Below are positions 48,566 to 56,000 of a stretch of 64,000 bases of DNA, piece after piece. Below the pieces are notes generated by a model. It did not search any database. It had not been told where the DNA came from and saw nothing but the letters and a program-made list of their open reading frames with translations. This stretch comes from Paracoccus solventivorans (GTDB lineage: Bacteria > Pseudomonadota > Alphaproteobacteria > Rhodobacterales > Rhodobacteraceae). A program made the position numbers and the translations under genes. The stretch covers positions 62,001 through 126,000 of the forward strand of contig NZ_FRCK01000001.1 of assembly GCF_900142875.1 (NCBI RefSeq). The letters run 5' to 3'. Within the stretch, counting starts at the first letter, position 1. Each line of letters starts with the position of its first letter.

Positions 48566-48939
48566 TCCGGGTCGGGGTGGCGCGCATCATAGGCATGGCG
48601 CGCCGCGTCGATCGCATCGGCATGGGCAAAGGTCCATTCCGCCAACGCCGCGATCGGGCGGAACAGGTCCATCCCCAGCGGGGTCAGCGCATATTCCACC
48701 TGCGGCGGCGTCACCGGCGTCACCTTGCGATCCACGAAGCCGTCGCGTTCCAGGTTGCGCAGCGTCCGCGTCAGCATCTTCTGCGAGATGCTGCCCAGCT
48801 CGCGCTTGAGCGCCGAGAACCGTTTCGGCCCCTGCCCCAGCGCGCGCACGATCAGCAGCGTCCATTTGTCGCCGATGCGGGACAGAAGCTCGCTGATGCG
48901 CTGGCAGGTGCCGGTGTCATGGGTGTCGGTTGGTATCAT
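48550..48939 (-). CDS. HxlR family transcriptional regulator
   Basis: A 129-residue winged-helix regulator, [20 protein letters not shown] near 24-43, then [20 protein letters not shown] near 52-71 and [10 protein letters not shown]. Cys12 in DTGTCQRI is in the place of the redox-sensing cysteine of YodB/HypR/QorR-type members, so a thiol or quinone sensor is likely. The start at 48939 gives the family length. It is divergent from a flavin reductase gene with 85 bp between, the usual regulator-target pair. Confidence 0.92.
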   Translation of the reverse strand: MIPTDTHDTGTCQRISELLSRIGDKWTLLIVRALGQGPKRFSALKRELGSISQKMLTRTLRNLERDGFVDRKVTPVTPPQVEYALTPLGMDLFRPIAALAEWTFAHADAIDAARHAYDARHPDPDHRAA

Positions 48940-48973
48940 TGCGGTGCCTTCTTGCGGGGTCCGGCGCAGGTCT

Positions 48974-49010
48974 CTAACTGACCCGAAGTATCTTATGGAA
49001 ACCAAGTTAA
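48974..49010. promoter_or_regulatory. Candidate HxlR operator
   Basis: TAACT at 48975 and AAGTTA at 49004 form a separated inverted repeat in the AT-richer part of the divergent promoter region between the regulator and the flavin reductase gene. Position supports an operator; symmetry is modest. Confidence 0.35.
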
Positions 49011-49024
49011 TCACGGAGACCGCA

Positions 49025-49609
49025 ATGTCCAAGCCCAGAATCGCCGTCATCATCAGCTCGACCCGCAAGGCACGCTTCGCCGACAAGCCCGCCGCCTGGC
49101 TGATGGAGCAGGTCGCGAACCACCCCGAGCTGGATTTCGAGCTGGTGGACCTGCGCGACTATGACCTGCCGTTCTTCGACGAGGCCGCCTCGAACCTCTG
49201 GGTGCCGTCGCAGGACGAACGCGCGCAGCGCTGGCAGCAGAAGGTGGCTGGGTTCGACGGCTATCTGTTCGTGCTGGCCGAATACAACCACTCGATACCG
49301 GCGGCGCTGAAGAACGCCTTCGACCAGGATTACGTGGGCTGGAACCGCAAGCCCGGCGGCGCGCTGGCCTATGGCTCGATGGGCGGCGCCCGCTCGCTCG
49401 AGCACCTGCGCAACGTGATGGTCGAGGTGCAGATGGTGCCGCTGCGCAACGCCGTCCACATCGGCGGCAGCGATTTCTTCAAGGTCTGGAGCGGCGGCCA
49501 GAACGCGCCGCTGACCGAGATCGAGGGGATCCTGAAGCCCTCGCTGGACGCGATGCTGGACGAGCTGGTCTGGTGGACCAAGGCGACCAAGGCCGCGCGC
49601 GAGGGCTGA
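49025..49609 (+). CDS. NADPH-dependent FMN reductase family protein
   Basis: A 194-residue flavodoxin-fold oxidoreductase: IAVIISSTRKARFADKPAAW near 6-25 binds FMN phosphate, LAEYNHSIPAALKNAFD near 85-101 and AYGSMGGARSLEHLRNV near 116-132 complete the site. Likely reduces quinones, azo compounds or flavins with NAD(P)H. GGAGAC lies before ATG 49025. Control by the divergent HxlR protein is likely, as for YodB-AzoR1. It is followed by a good terminator. Confidence 0.92.
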   Translation: MSKPRIAVIISSTRKARFADKPAAWLMEQVANHPELDFELVDLRDYDLPFFDEAASNLWVPSQDERAQRWQQKVAGFDGYLFVLAEYNHSIPAALKNAFDQDYVGWNRKPGGALAYGSMGGARSLEHLRNVMVEVQMVPLRNAVHIGGSDFFKVWSGGQNAPLTEIEGILKPSLDAMLDELVWWTKATKAAREG

Positions 49610-49617
49610 AGCCGGCA

Positions 49618-49646
49618 AAGGCGCCGCTTTGCGCGCGGCGCCTTTT
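49618..49646 (+). terminator. Terminator of the flavin reductase gene
   Basis: AAGGCGCCGC and GCGGCGCCTTTT arms with a 6-base loop and a T-run, starting 9 bp after the stop. Confidence 0.88.
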
Positions 49647-49712
49647 GCGCTTTCATCTTGCCTGAATGGGCTTTCTGGCGATGGCCGCGCTGAACGAGAT
49701 CAAGGGCGGGCA

Positions 49713-49787
49713 TTAGCGGCTCCCAGCGCGGGTAGCCTCGGGCAGGATCTTCTTGAACGGATCGGCGGGGTTGTCGGATTTTTTCAT
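49713..49787 (-). pseudogene. cobT: 5' remnant of cobT (24 codons)
   Basis: Frame [28 protein letters not shown] (24 residues). The first 20 residues match the start of the intact CobT ([20 protein letters not shown]) with four differences, and about 60 bp of DNA are nearly identical (for example TCTTGAACGGATCGGCGGGG on the plus strand in both). The start overlaps the stop of the upstream nuclease-like gene (ATGA), so this is the original position of cobT behind cobS. The rest of the gene is missing here. Confidence 0.9.
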
Positions 49788-50326
49788 CCTTGTTCTTCGA
49801 GTTGAGGCACCGGTCGCGTAACGGTAGCTATCTGATCCCAATTTTCGCGATAGCGGTCGAGCCAACCCGCCTTGTAAGGCGTATCTTGCCCCATCAATCT
49901 TGTGTAATCCGGCAAGAGGCGCCGAACGTTTGAATCTTTTCGAACATGCCCATGCGCGCCGGGATTGGAGAGCCAGGTCTGGTGGCTGCTGCGAATGGCC
50001 TCGGCAACGATCTGGCTAGGAATGACATGCACGACCGGCACGGCCGAAGCGTCTTTGCCAAGGTCCACGAAGCAATAAAATATGCGGGGATTCTGCAGAT
50101 CCTCGTGCTTTTGCCGCATATGCCAGCCGCCATCACTTCCCTTGGCCCATCGGGTCTTGACTTGAAAGGCGCATAGCTGGGTGCCCTCCACGGATGTGAC
50201 AACGATATCAAAGTTTGGGACGCCCTGCGGAGCCAGCGCTGCAATGTAGCCCCGCGATAAAAGCCGCGACATGACCAGATGCTCCCCCGCGGCTCCGGTC
50301 ACTGTTGTGGCGTCTATCGCGTTCAT
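49784..50326 (-). CDS. PD-(D/E)XK nuclease-like protein, probably transferred
   Basis: A 180-residue protein with the small PD-(D/E)XK layout: GAAGEHLVMSRLLSRGY near 11 (Glu), VPNFDIVVTSVEG near 36 (Asp), CAFQVKTRW near 53 (Q-x-K), as in Holliday-junction or restriction-type nucleases and group-specific DUF4365-like proteins. GC is about 52-57%, below its neighbours. It fits seamlessly: its ATG overlaps the cobS stop (TGATG) and its stop overlaps the cobT remnant start. Function unknown; a defence or mobility role is conceivable but not shown. Confidence 0.72.
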   Translation of the reverse strand: MNAIDATTVTGAAGEHLVMSRLLSRGYIAALAPQGVPNFDIVVTSVEGTQLCAFQVKTRWAKGSDGGWHMRQKHEDLQNPRIFYCFVDLGKDASAVPVVHVIPSQIVAEAIRSSHQTWLSNPGAHGHVRKDSNVRRLLPDYTRLMGQDTPYKAGWLDRYRENWDQIATVTRPVPQLEEQG

Positions 50327-51306
50327 CACCCCGCCTTGACCACGGCGCTTTCCGGCAGCTCCTCGTCGAACAGGCGTTGGTAGAACTCGGCCACCGTCTG
50401 GCGCTCCAGCTCGTCGCATTTGTTCAGGAAGGTCAGGCGGAAGGCATAGCCGATGTTGTTGCCGAAGATGCGGGCGTTCTGCGCCCAGGCGATCACCGTG
50501 CGGGGCGACATCACCGTGGACAGGTCGCCCTGCATGAAGGCGGTGCGGGTCAGGTCGGCCAGCGTCACCATCTGGCTGATGGTGCGACGGCCCTTTTCGG
50601 TGTTGTAGGTCGGGTTCTTGGACAGCACGATCGCGACCTCGGCGTCGTGGCTCAGGTAGTTCAGGGTCGAGACCAGCGACCAGCGGTCCATCTGGCCCTG
50701 GTTGATCTGCTGCGTGCCGTGGTAAAGCCCGGTGGTGTCGCCCAGGCCCACGGTGTTCGCGGTGGCGAACAGGCGGAAATACGGGTTGGGCGTGATGACC
50801 TCGTTCTGGTCCAGCAGGGTCAGCTTGCCGTCGGCCTCCAGCACGCGCTGGATCACGAACATCACGTCGGCGCGGCCGGCGTCGTATTCGTCGAACACGA
50901 TGGCGGTGGGGTTGCGCAGGGCCCAGGGCAGGATGCCCTCGTGGAACACCGTGACCTGCTTGCCGTCCACCAGCTTGATTGCGTCCTTGCCGATCAGGTC
51001 GATGCGGCTGACATGGCTGTCCAGGTTCACCCGCACGCAGGGCCAGTTCAACCGCGCCGCCACCTGCTCGATATGGGTGGATTTGCCGGTGCCGTGATAG
51101 CCTTGGATCATCACCCGGCGGTTATAGACGAAGCCGGCCAGAATCGCCAAAGTCGTGTCGGGGTCGAACTTGTAGGTCGGGTCCAGGTCCGGCACCCGGT
51201 CGGTGCGCTGCGCGAACCCCTTGACCTTCATGTCGCTGTCGATGCCGAAGACGTCGCGAAGGTCGATCTCTTCGGTGGGTTTCGCGTTCACATCCAGATC
51301 GGCCAT
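50326..51306 (-). CDS. cobS: Aerobic cobaltochelatase subunit CobS
   Basis: A 326-residue AAA+ ATPase of the MoxR-like kind that powers CobNST. Walker A is [14 protein letters not shown] near 67, Walker B is [11 protein letters not shown] near 136, and sensor/arginine-finger segments [15 protein letters not shown] near 178 and DRWS near 206 follow. The N-terminal [14 protein letters not shown] is typical for CobS. It is followed by a nuclease-like gene and a cobT remnant rather than by intact cobT. Confidence 0.97.
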   Translation of the reverse strand: MADLDVNAKPTEEIDLRDVFGIDSDMKVKGFAQRTDRVPDLDPTYKFDPDTTLAILAGFVYNRRVMIQGYHGTGKSTHIEQVAARLNWPCVRVNLDSHVSRIDLIGKDAIKLVDGKQVTVFHEGILPWALRNPTAIVFDEYDAGRADVMFVIQRVLEADGKLTLLDQNEVITPNPYFRLFATANTVGLGDTTGLYHGTQQINQGQMDRWSLVSTLNYLSHDAEVAIVLSKNPTYNTEKGRRTISQMVTLADLTRTAFMQGDLSTVMSPRTVIAWAQNARIFGNNIGYAFRLTFLNKCDELERQTVAEFYQRLFDEELPESAVVKAG

Positions 51307-51484
51307 CGTTCCACGTCCTTTCAGTCCTCAGGCCCGGTGATGGAACATCCTTGCCGCGTGCGCAAGGCGTGATACCTGATGCACGGGCGCTGAACCCCGC
51401 GAGGGCTGCGCGCGTTGGCCGGTGGGTCCGGGAACGCGCGCAGATCGCGGGGGATGACGGGCCGGGACAGCGAAAGCAGGCGGA

Positions 51485-52456
51485 ATGAGCGGACTGATCG
51501 CACTTCTCGACGATGTGGCGGGAATCGCCAAGGTGGCGGCGGCGTCGGTGGACGACGTGGCCGGAATGTCGGCCAAGGCCGGCGCAAAAGCCGCCGGCGC
51601 GGTCATCGACGACGCGGCGGTCACCCCGAAATACGTCCACGGCTTCGACGCCAGCCGCGAGATCCCGATCGTCTGGCGCATCGCCAAGGGATCGGTGTTC
51701 AACAAGGTGCTGGTCCTGCTGCCCGCGGCGCTGATCCTGTCGCAGTTCGCGCCCTGGCTGATCACGCCGCTGCTGATGCTGGGCGGCGCCTATCTGTGCT
51801 TCGAGGGCGCCGAAAAGGTCTGGCACGCGCTGGTCCCGCACGCCGAGCACGTATCGCCGGAAACCACCGAGCCCGACGACCCCACCCATCTGGAAGAGTC
51901 CAAGGTCGCCGGCGCGATCAAGACCGATTTCATCCTGTCGGCCGAGATCATGACCATCGCGCTGGCGGCGATCCCGCCCGGGCAGGGGCTGGCGATGCGC
52001 GCGGCGGTGCTGCTGGTGGTGGCGCTGTCGATCACCGCGGCGGTCTATGGCGCGGTAGCGCTGATCGTGAAGGCGGACGACTATGGGCTGGCGCTGGTGC
52101 GCACCCGCGGCGGCTGGCTGCGGGCCGCCGGGCGCGCGCTGGTCAAGGCGATGCCCGGGTTCATGCAGGCGCTGACCGTGATCGGCACCGCGGCGATGCT
52201 GTGGGTCGGCGGCAATATCGTGCTGCACGGGCTGGAGGTGCTGGGCTTTTCGCTGCCTTACGAGACGATCCGCCACTGGTCCGAGCTGGCGAGCCACGCA
52301 GTCCCACAGGCGGCGGCGGTGGTCGGCTGGCTGGTCACGGCGGTGCTGGACGGGATCTTCGGGCTGGCGCTGGGGCTGCTGCTGATCCCGCTCAGCAACG
52401 CGGTGCTGGTGCCGGCCTGGCGGCGGGCGCGGGCGCTGTTCGGCAACCCGGCCTGA
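51485..52456 (+). CDS. DUF808 family membrane protein (YedI-like)
   Basis: A 323-residue inner-membrane protein. It starts SGLIALLDDVAGIAKVAAAS then ASVDDVAGMSAKAGAKAAG, the DUF808 signature, and KYVHGFDASREIPIVWRIAKGS near 50-71. About six to eight hydrophobic helices follow, with LEESKVAGAIKTDFILSAEI near 137-156. Function unknown. It diverges from cobS across 178 bp that show no strong motif. Confidence 0.92.
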   Translation: MSGLIALLDDVAGIAKVAAASVDDVAGMSAKAGAKAAGAVIDDAAVTPKYVHGFDASREIPIVWRIAKGSVFNKVLVLLPAALILSQFAPWLITPLLMLGGAYLCFEGAEKVWHALVPHAEHVSPETTEPDDPTHLEESKVAGAIKTDFILSAEIMTIALAAIPPGQGLAMRAAVLLVVALSITAAVYGAVALIVKADDYGLALVRTRGGWLRAAGRALVKAMPGFMQALTVIGTAAMLWVGGNIVLHGLEVLGFSLPYETIRHWSELASHAVPQAAAVVGWLVTAVLDGIFGLALGLLLIPLSNAVLVPAWRRARALFGNPA

Positions 52457-52459
52457 GCA

Positions 52460-52592
52460 CCCCTCAGCCCCGCAACCCGGCCCCGCGGCGTCATGGGCCG
52501 GGCGCTTGCTCAACCCGGTTTCCTGCCCTCTCAACCGCGCAGCCCGGCCGGTGGCGTTACGGGCCGCAGCCCCTCAGCCGCGCAGTTCGGCC
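52460..52592. repeat. Imperfect triple repeat around the DUF1045 gene end
   Basis: CCTCAGCCCCGCAACCCGGCC-like sequence at 52462, CTCAACCGCGCAGCCCGGCC at 52530, and CTCAGCCGCGCAGTTCGGCC at 52573 (the true gene end) resemble one another; the first two units are alike over about 40 bp at an offset of 66. Copies are degenerate, so confidence in common descent is moderate. Confidence 0.5.
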
Positions 52593-53239
52593 TGGTGCAG
52601 CAGGTGGAACCGCCCCTCTGCATCCTCGCCCATCAGCGCCAGCGCGGTGATCGGATGCGGTTGCGGCAGCAGACCCGCCAGCAGCGGCTGCAACCGCTGC
52701 CGCGCCTCGGCTTCCTCGGCCGCGGACAGGGCGCCGGTCAGGGTCATGTGATAGCGGAACTCCTCCATCACCCAAGGGTAGCCCCAGCGGTCCAGCAGCG
52801 CGCGCTGCGCCGCGGTCAGCAGTTCGGGGCGGCGGCGGGCGCGGTCCTCGGGGGTCAGGGGCGCCCGGAAGCCGTCCAGCCCGCGTACCACCTCGGCGGC
52901 CAGCGCGGTAACGGCGGCGGGCTGCGGCTTGAACAGCAGCGCCAGCACCCCGGCGATGCGCCGCAGCTGCAACCCGGGCTCGGCCGCGACCGGCGCCAGC
53001 CCGGCACAGAGCCGTTCAAACCCTGCCACCAGCGCCGCGGGCGAACAGCCCGGCGCCAGCCGGAACGGCGCCTTGATGGTGGCGTGAAACCCGTAGCGGC
53101 GCGGGGTGGCGGCCAGCGCCCTGCCCAGACCCCGGGTCTCGCACCCGCGCAGCGGGTCCCAGCCCAGCCATTCCGCCCCGAACGCCGCCAGCGCCGCCGG
53201 CCCTGGATCATAAACCGCATAACGCCGGTATTCCGTCAC
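52574..53239 (-). CDS. DUF1045 family 2H phosphoesterase-like protein
   Basis: A 221-residue protein with two HxT motifs, RRYGFHATIKAPF near 57 and FRYHMTLTGAL near 165, the 2H phosphoesterase plan. It begins TEYRRYAVYDPGPAALAAFGAEWLGWD, as in proteins annotated as putative phosphonate metabolism proteins, though no phn genes are near. The GTG at 53239 has GGGAAG upstream and gives family length; an ATG at 53260 is the alternative. Confidence 0.82.
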   Translation of the reverse strand: MTEYRRYAVYDPGPAALAAFGAEWLGWDPLRGCETRGLGRALAATPRRYGFHATIKAPFRLAPGCSPAALVAGFERLCAGLAPVAAEPGLQLRRIAGVLALLFKPQPAAVTALAAEVVRGLDGFRAPLTPEDRARRRPELLTAAQRALLDRWGYPWVMEEFRYHMTLTGALSAAEEAEARQRLQPLLAGLLPQPHPITALALMGEDAEGRFHLLHQAELRG

Positions 53240-53267
53240 GCCCGCTTCCCTCACCGCCATCCAAGCC

Positions 53268-53445
53268 CTTTCATCTTGCCCCAAATATCCTAGGGGCTTC
53301 CGAGCGCCCGGAATAGGAGGCGGATCCGAAATCAGCCCGCAAGGCTGTTTTCCCGCCGGATGGTCCAGTGGGCTGTTTTCAGCGAGGAAGGCCGCGGCAG
53401 CGGCCGGGGGTGGCCCCCCGCCAGCGACCGCGCTGCCACCGCAGG
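53268..53445 (-). repeat. Intergenic repeat element, copy 3
   Basis: Plus-strand order: CTTTCATCTTGCCCCAAATA, GAGCGCCCGGAATAGGAGGC, GGATCCGAAATCAGCCCGCA, AGGCTGTTTTCCCGCCGGAT, GGTCCAGTGGGCTGTTTTCA, GCGAGGAAGGCCGCGGCAGC and a GC hairpin. It matches copy 4 over some 130 bp with few changes. It lies between the DUF1045 start and the csbD-like stop. Confidence 0.9.
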
Positions 53446-53506
53446 CGCATGAATGCAAAAGAGGCGCCCCGCAAGGCGCCTCCTCCTCATCCGGCCATGG
53501 CCCGGA

Positions 53507-53707
53507 TCACATGTGGCGGCCGAAGAAATCGTTCATCCGGGTCTCGACCTCGTCCTTGGCCCAGCCATAGCGTTCCTGCAGCTTGCCGGCCAGCTTGTCG
53601 CGCTTGCCGTCGATCTCGGTCAGCTCGTCATCGGTCAGGTCGCCCCATTGTTCCTTGACCGAACCCTTGAGCTGACCCCATTTGCCTTCGATGACATCCC
53701 AATTCAT
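53507..53707 (-). CDS. CsbD family stress protein
   Basis: A 66-residue acidic, helical protein: MNWDVIEGKWGQLKGSVKEQ, then WGDLTDDELTEIDGKRDKLA, the CsbD pattern in full. Such proteins are induced by general stress in many bacteria; molecular role unknown. The gene stands alone. Confidence 0.95.
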   Translation of the reverse strand: MNWDVIEGKWGQLKGSVKEQWGDLTDDELTEIDGKRDKLAGKLQERYGWAKDEVETRMNDFFGRHM

Positions 53708-53785
53708 TGCGCAGTCTCCGTTGTGCGGTTGCGTTTGCGGGAATTGAACGTCTCCGTTCCGGGGATGGTTCCGAAGGCGGAGGGC

Positions 53786-54736
53786 TCAGGCCACAAGGTC
53801 CCCCGGTTTCCGCCCCGCGCGCCAGGCCAGCAGGTTGTCCAGCGCCCGCAGCGCCATGGCGGTGCGCACCTCCTCGGCGGCGGTGCCCAGATGCGGCAGC
53901 AGCACCACGTTTTCCAGCGCGACCAGCGCCGCGGGAACCTGCGGCTCGCGCTCATAGACGTCCAGCCCGGCGCCGGCGATCCTGCCCTCTTGCAGGGCCG
54001 CGATCAGCGCCGCCTCGTCCACCACGTCGCCGCGGGCGATGTTGATCAGGAACGCGTCCCGCTGCATCGCCGCCAGCTCGGGCGCGCCGATCAGATGCCG
54101 GCTGGCGCCGCCGCCGGGCACCGCCAGCACCACGAAATCCGCCTGCGCCAGCACCTCGGGCAGCGGCAGCTGCGTCGCCGGGAACTCCAGCCCCGAGACC
54201 ACCGAGCGGTTGTGGAACACCACCCGCATCCCGAAACCGTGATGGCAGCGCCGGGCGATGGCCTGGCCGATGCGGCCCATGCCGACGATGCCCACCGTTG
54301 CACCTGAAACGTGGCGGCCCAGCATCTGGGTCGGGTGCCAGCCGGTCCAGCCGCCGGCGCGGACCAGCCGCTCGCCCTCACCCGCGCGGCGCGCCACCAT
54401 CAGGATCAGCGCCAGCGCAATATCAGCGGTGGATTCCGTCACCACTTCGGGGGTGTTGCTGACCACGATCCCGGCGGCGCGCGCGGCCTCGACGTCGATG
54501 TGGTTGTAGCCGGCGCCGAAATTGGCCAGCATCCTTGCCCGCAAATCCCCTGCCCCCAACACCGAGGTGTTGAACGAATCGCCCAGCGTCGGCAGCACCG
54601 CATCATAGTCGCGCAGCGCTTCCAGCGCCTCGGCCTCGGTCAGGGGGGTGGTCTCGTCGCGGAAATCGGCGTCGAACTCGGCCGAAATTGCCGCCTCGGC
54701 GCGCTCGGTCATCCGCCGTGTCACCAGCAGCCGCAT
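53786..54736 (-). CDS. D-2-hydroxyacid dehydrogenase (glyoxylate/hydroxypyruvate reductase-like)
   Basis: A 316-residue NAD(P)-dependent enzyme. The Rossmann motif is TVGIVGMGRIGQAIARR near 146-162, catalytic Arg in NIARGDVVDEAALIAAL near 232, Glu in GLDVYEREP near 261, His in LLPHLGTAAEEVR near 283. The N-terminal MRLLVTRRM and ANFGAGYNHIDVEAA near 72 fit glyoxylate reductase (GyaR/GRHPR) members. Glyoxylate/hydroxypyruvate is a natural substrate guess for an organism with the ethylmalonyl-CoA pathway. Its ATG overlaps the csaA stop (TGATG). Confidence 0.9.
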   Translation of the reverse strand: MRLLVTRRMTERAEAAISAEFDADFRDETTPLTEAEALEALRDYDAVLPTLGDSFNTSVLGAGDLRARMLANFGAGYNHIDVEAARAAGIVVSNTPEVVTESTADIALALILMVARRAGEGERLVRAGGWTGWHPTQMLGRHVSGATVGIVGMGRIGQAIARRCHHGFGMRVVFHNRSVVSGLEFPATQLPLPEVLAQADFVVLAVPGGGASRHLIGAPELAAMQRDAFLINIARGDVVDEAALIAALQEGRIAGAGLDVYEREPQVPAALVALENVVLLPHLGTAAEEVRTAMALRALDNLLAWRAGRKPGDLVA

Positions 54737-55092
54737 CAGTAAAGCCTCCCCCCATCGGGGACCGGCCGGTCGGGGCCGATCAGAACCACCTCGCCCGCCG
54801 CATCGGGCAGGCCCAGCACCAGCACCTCGGAGCGGACCTTGCCGATCTGGCGCGGCGGAAAATTGACCACGGCGAGCACCTGCCGCCCGATCAGCTCGGC
54901 CGGGTCGTAATGGCGGGTGATCTGCGCCGAGCTGCGCTTTTCGCCCAGCTCGCCGAAATCCACCCACAGCTTGATCGCGGGGACCCGGGCCTCGGGGTAG
55001 GGCTCGGCGCGGACCACGGTGCCGACGCGGATATCGACGCGGGCGAAATCGTCCCAGGCGATCTGCGGGGTCGCGGCCGCAGCGTCGCTCAT
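54736..55092 (-). CDS. csaA: tRNA-binding protein CsaA-like
   Basis: A 118-residue single-domain OB-fold protein: FARVDIRVGTVVRAEPYPEA near 17-36, KLWVDFGELGEKRSSAQITR near 41-60, and VLVLGLPDAAGEVVLIGPDR near 90-109. These match the tRNA-binding domain protein CsaA, which has chaperone-like activity in secretion in Bacillus. It is co-translated with proC upstream (ATGA) and the dehydrogenase downstream. Confidence 0.93.
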   Translation of the reverse strand: MSDAAAATPQIAWDDFARVDIRVGTVVRAEPYPEARVPAIKLWVDFGELGEKRSSAQITRHYDPAELIGRQVLAVVNFPPRQIGKVRSEVLVLGLPDAAGEVVLIGPDRPVPDGGRLY

Positions 55093-55892
55093 TGCCCCAG
55101 CTCCCGCCCGCGGGCGGCGGCGGCGGCGACGGTGCGCCTCATCAGCGGCCCCAGCCCGGTTTCCGGGTCCATCAGCTGCGAAAGCCCCGCCGCGGTGGTC
55201 CCGGCGGGCGAGGTCACCGCCTCGCGCAGCCGCGCGGGATCGCCGCCCTCGGCCATGGCCAGCGCCCCGGCGCCGGCGACGGTGGCGCGGGCGAGGTCCA
55301 GCGCCAGCTCCGCCGGCAGCCCCTCGGCCTGGCCGGCGGCGGCCAGCGTCTCGATCAGGTGGAACACATAGGCCGGGCCCGAGCCGGAAACCGCCGTCAC
55401 CGCATCCATCTGCGATTCGTCCTCCAGCCGCACCACGCGGCCCACGGCCTCCATCAGCGCCTGCGCCAGATCCAGCGCCGCGGCATCGGCCTGCGCATTG
55501 CCGACGATGGCGGTGATCCCCTGCCCGATCGCGGCCGGGGTGTTGGGCATCGCCCGCACCACCGCGGCCCCCGGAAAGGCGCGCCCGTAAGCCGCCAGCG
55601 TCACCCCCGCAGCGACCGAGATCACCAGCGTCCCGGCAGCGCCCCCAAGCCCCGCCAGCACGTCGCCCATCATCTGCGGCTTGACCGCCAGCACCAGCAC
55701 CTCCGGGTCCGCAGGCAGCGCCCCGTTGACCGAAACCCCGCGTTCGGCCACCCAGGCGGGGGCATTGGGGTCGACGACATGCACCGCCCCCGGCGCCAGC
55801 CCGCGCGCCAGCCAGCCTTGCAACAGCGCGCCGCCCATGCGGCCGCAGCCGACCAGCACCAGCCCGCGCTGGTTCAGATGCGTCAGCTCCAT
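55089..55892 (-). CDS. proC: Pyrroline-5-carboxylate reductase
   Basis: A 267-residue enzyme for the last step of proline synthesis. VLVGCGRMGGALLQGW near 12-27 binds NADPH, AVKPQMMGDVLAGL near 69, RAMPNTPAAIGQG near 112, and VSGSGPAYVFHLIETLAAAG near 166-185 plus TSPAGTTAAGL near 234 form the catalytic C-terminal domain. AGGAGGGGAAGG precedes the ATG. proB also lies in this window, about 7 kb away. Confidence 0.97.
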   Translation of the reverse strand: MELTHLNQRGLVLVGCGRMGGALLQGWLARGLAPGAVHVVDPNAPAWVAERGVSVNGALPADPEVLVLAVKPQMMGDVLAGLGGAAGTLVISVAAGVTLAAYGRAFPGAAVVRAMPNTPAAIGQGITAIVGNAQADAAALDLAQALMEAVGRVVRLEDESQMDAVTAVSGSGPAYVFHLIETLAAAGQAEGLPAELALDLARATVAGAGALAMAEGGDPARLREAVTSPAGTTAAGLSQLMDPETGLGPLMRRTVAAAAARGRELGQ

Positions 55893-56000
55893 CGGCCCTT
55901 CCCCTCCTAGCTTGTTCAGGGCTCAAGGGGTAACGATCCGCGCCGCGCTGTCCAGACCCCCCGGCTTGCCCCGCGCGCCGCGCCGGTCCATCTAGCGGGG

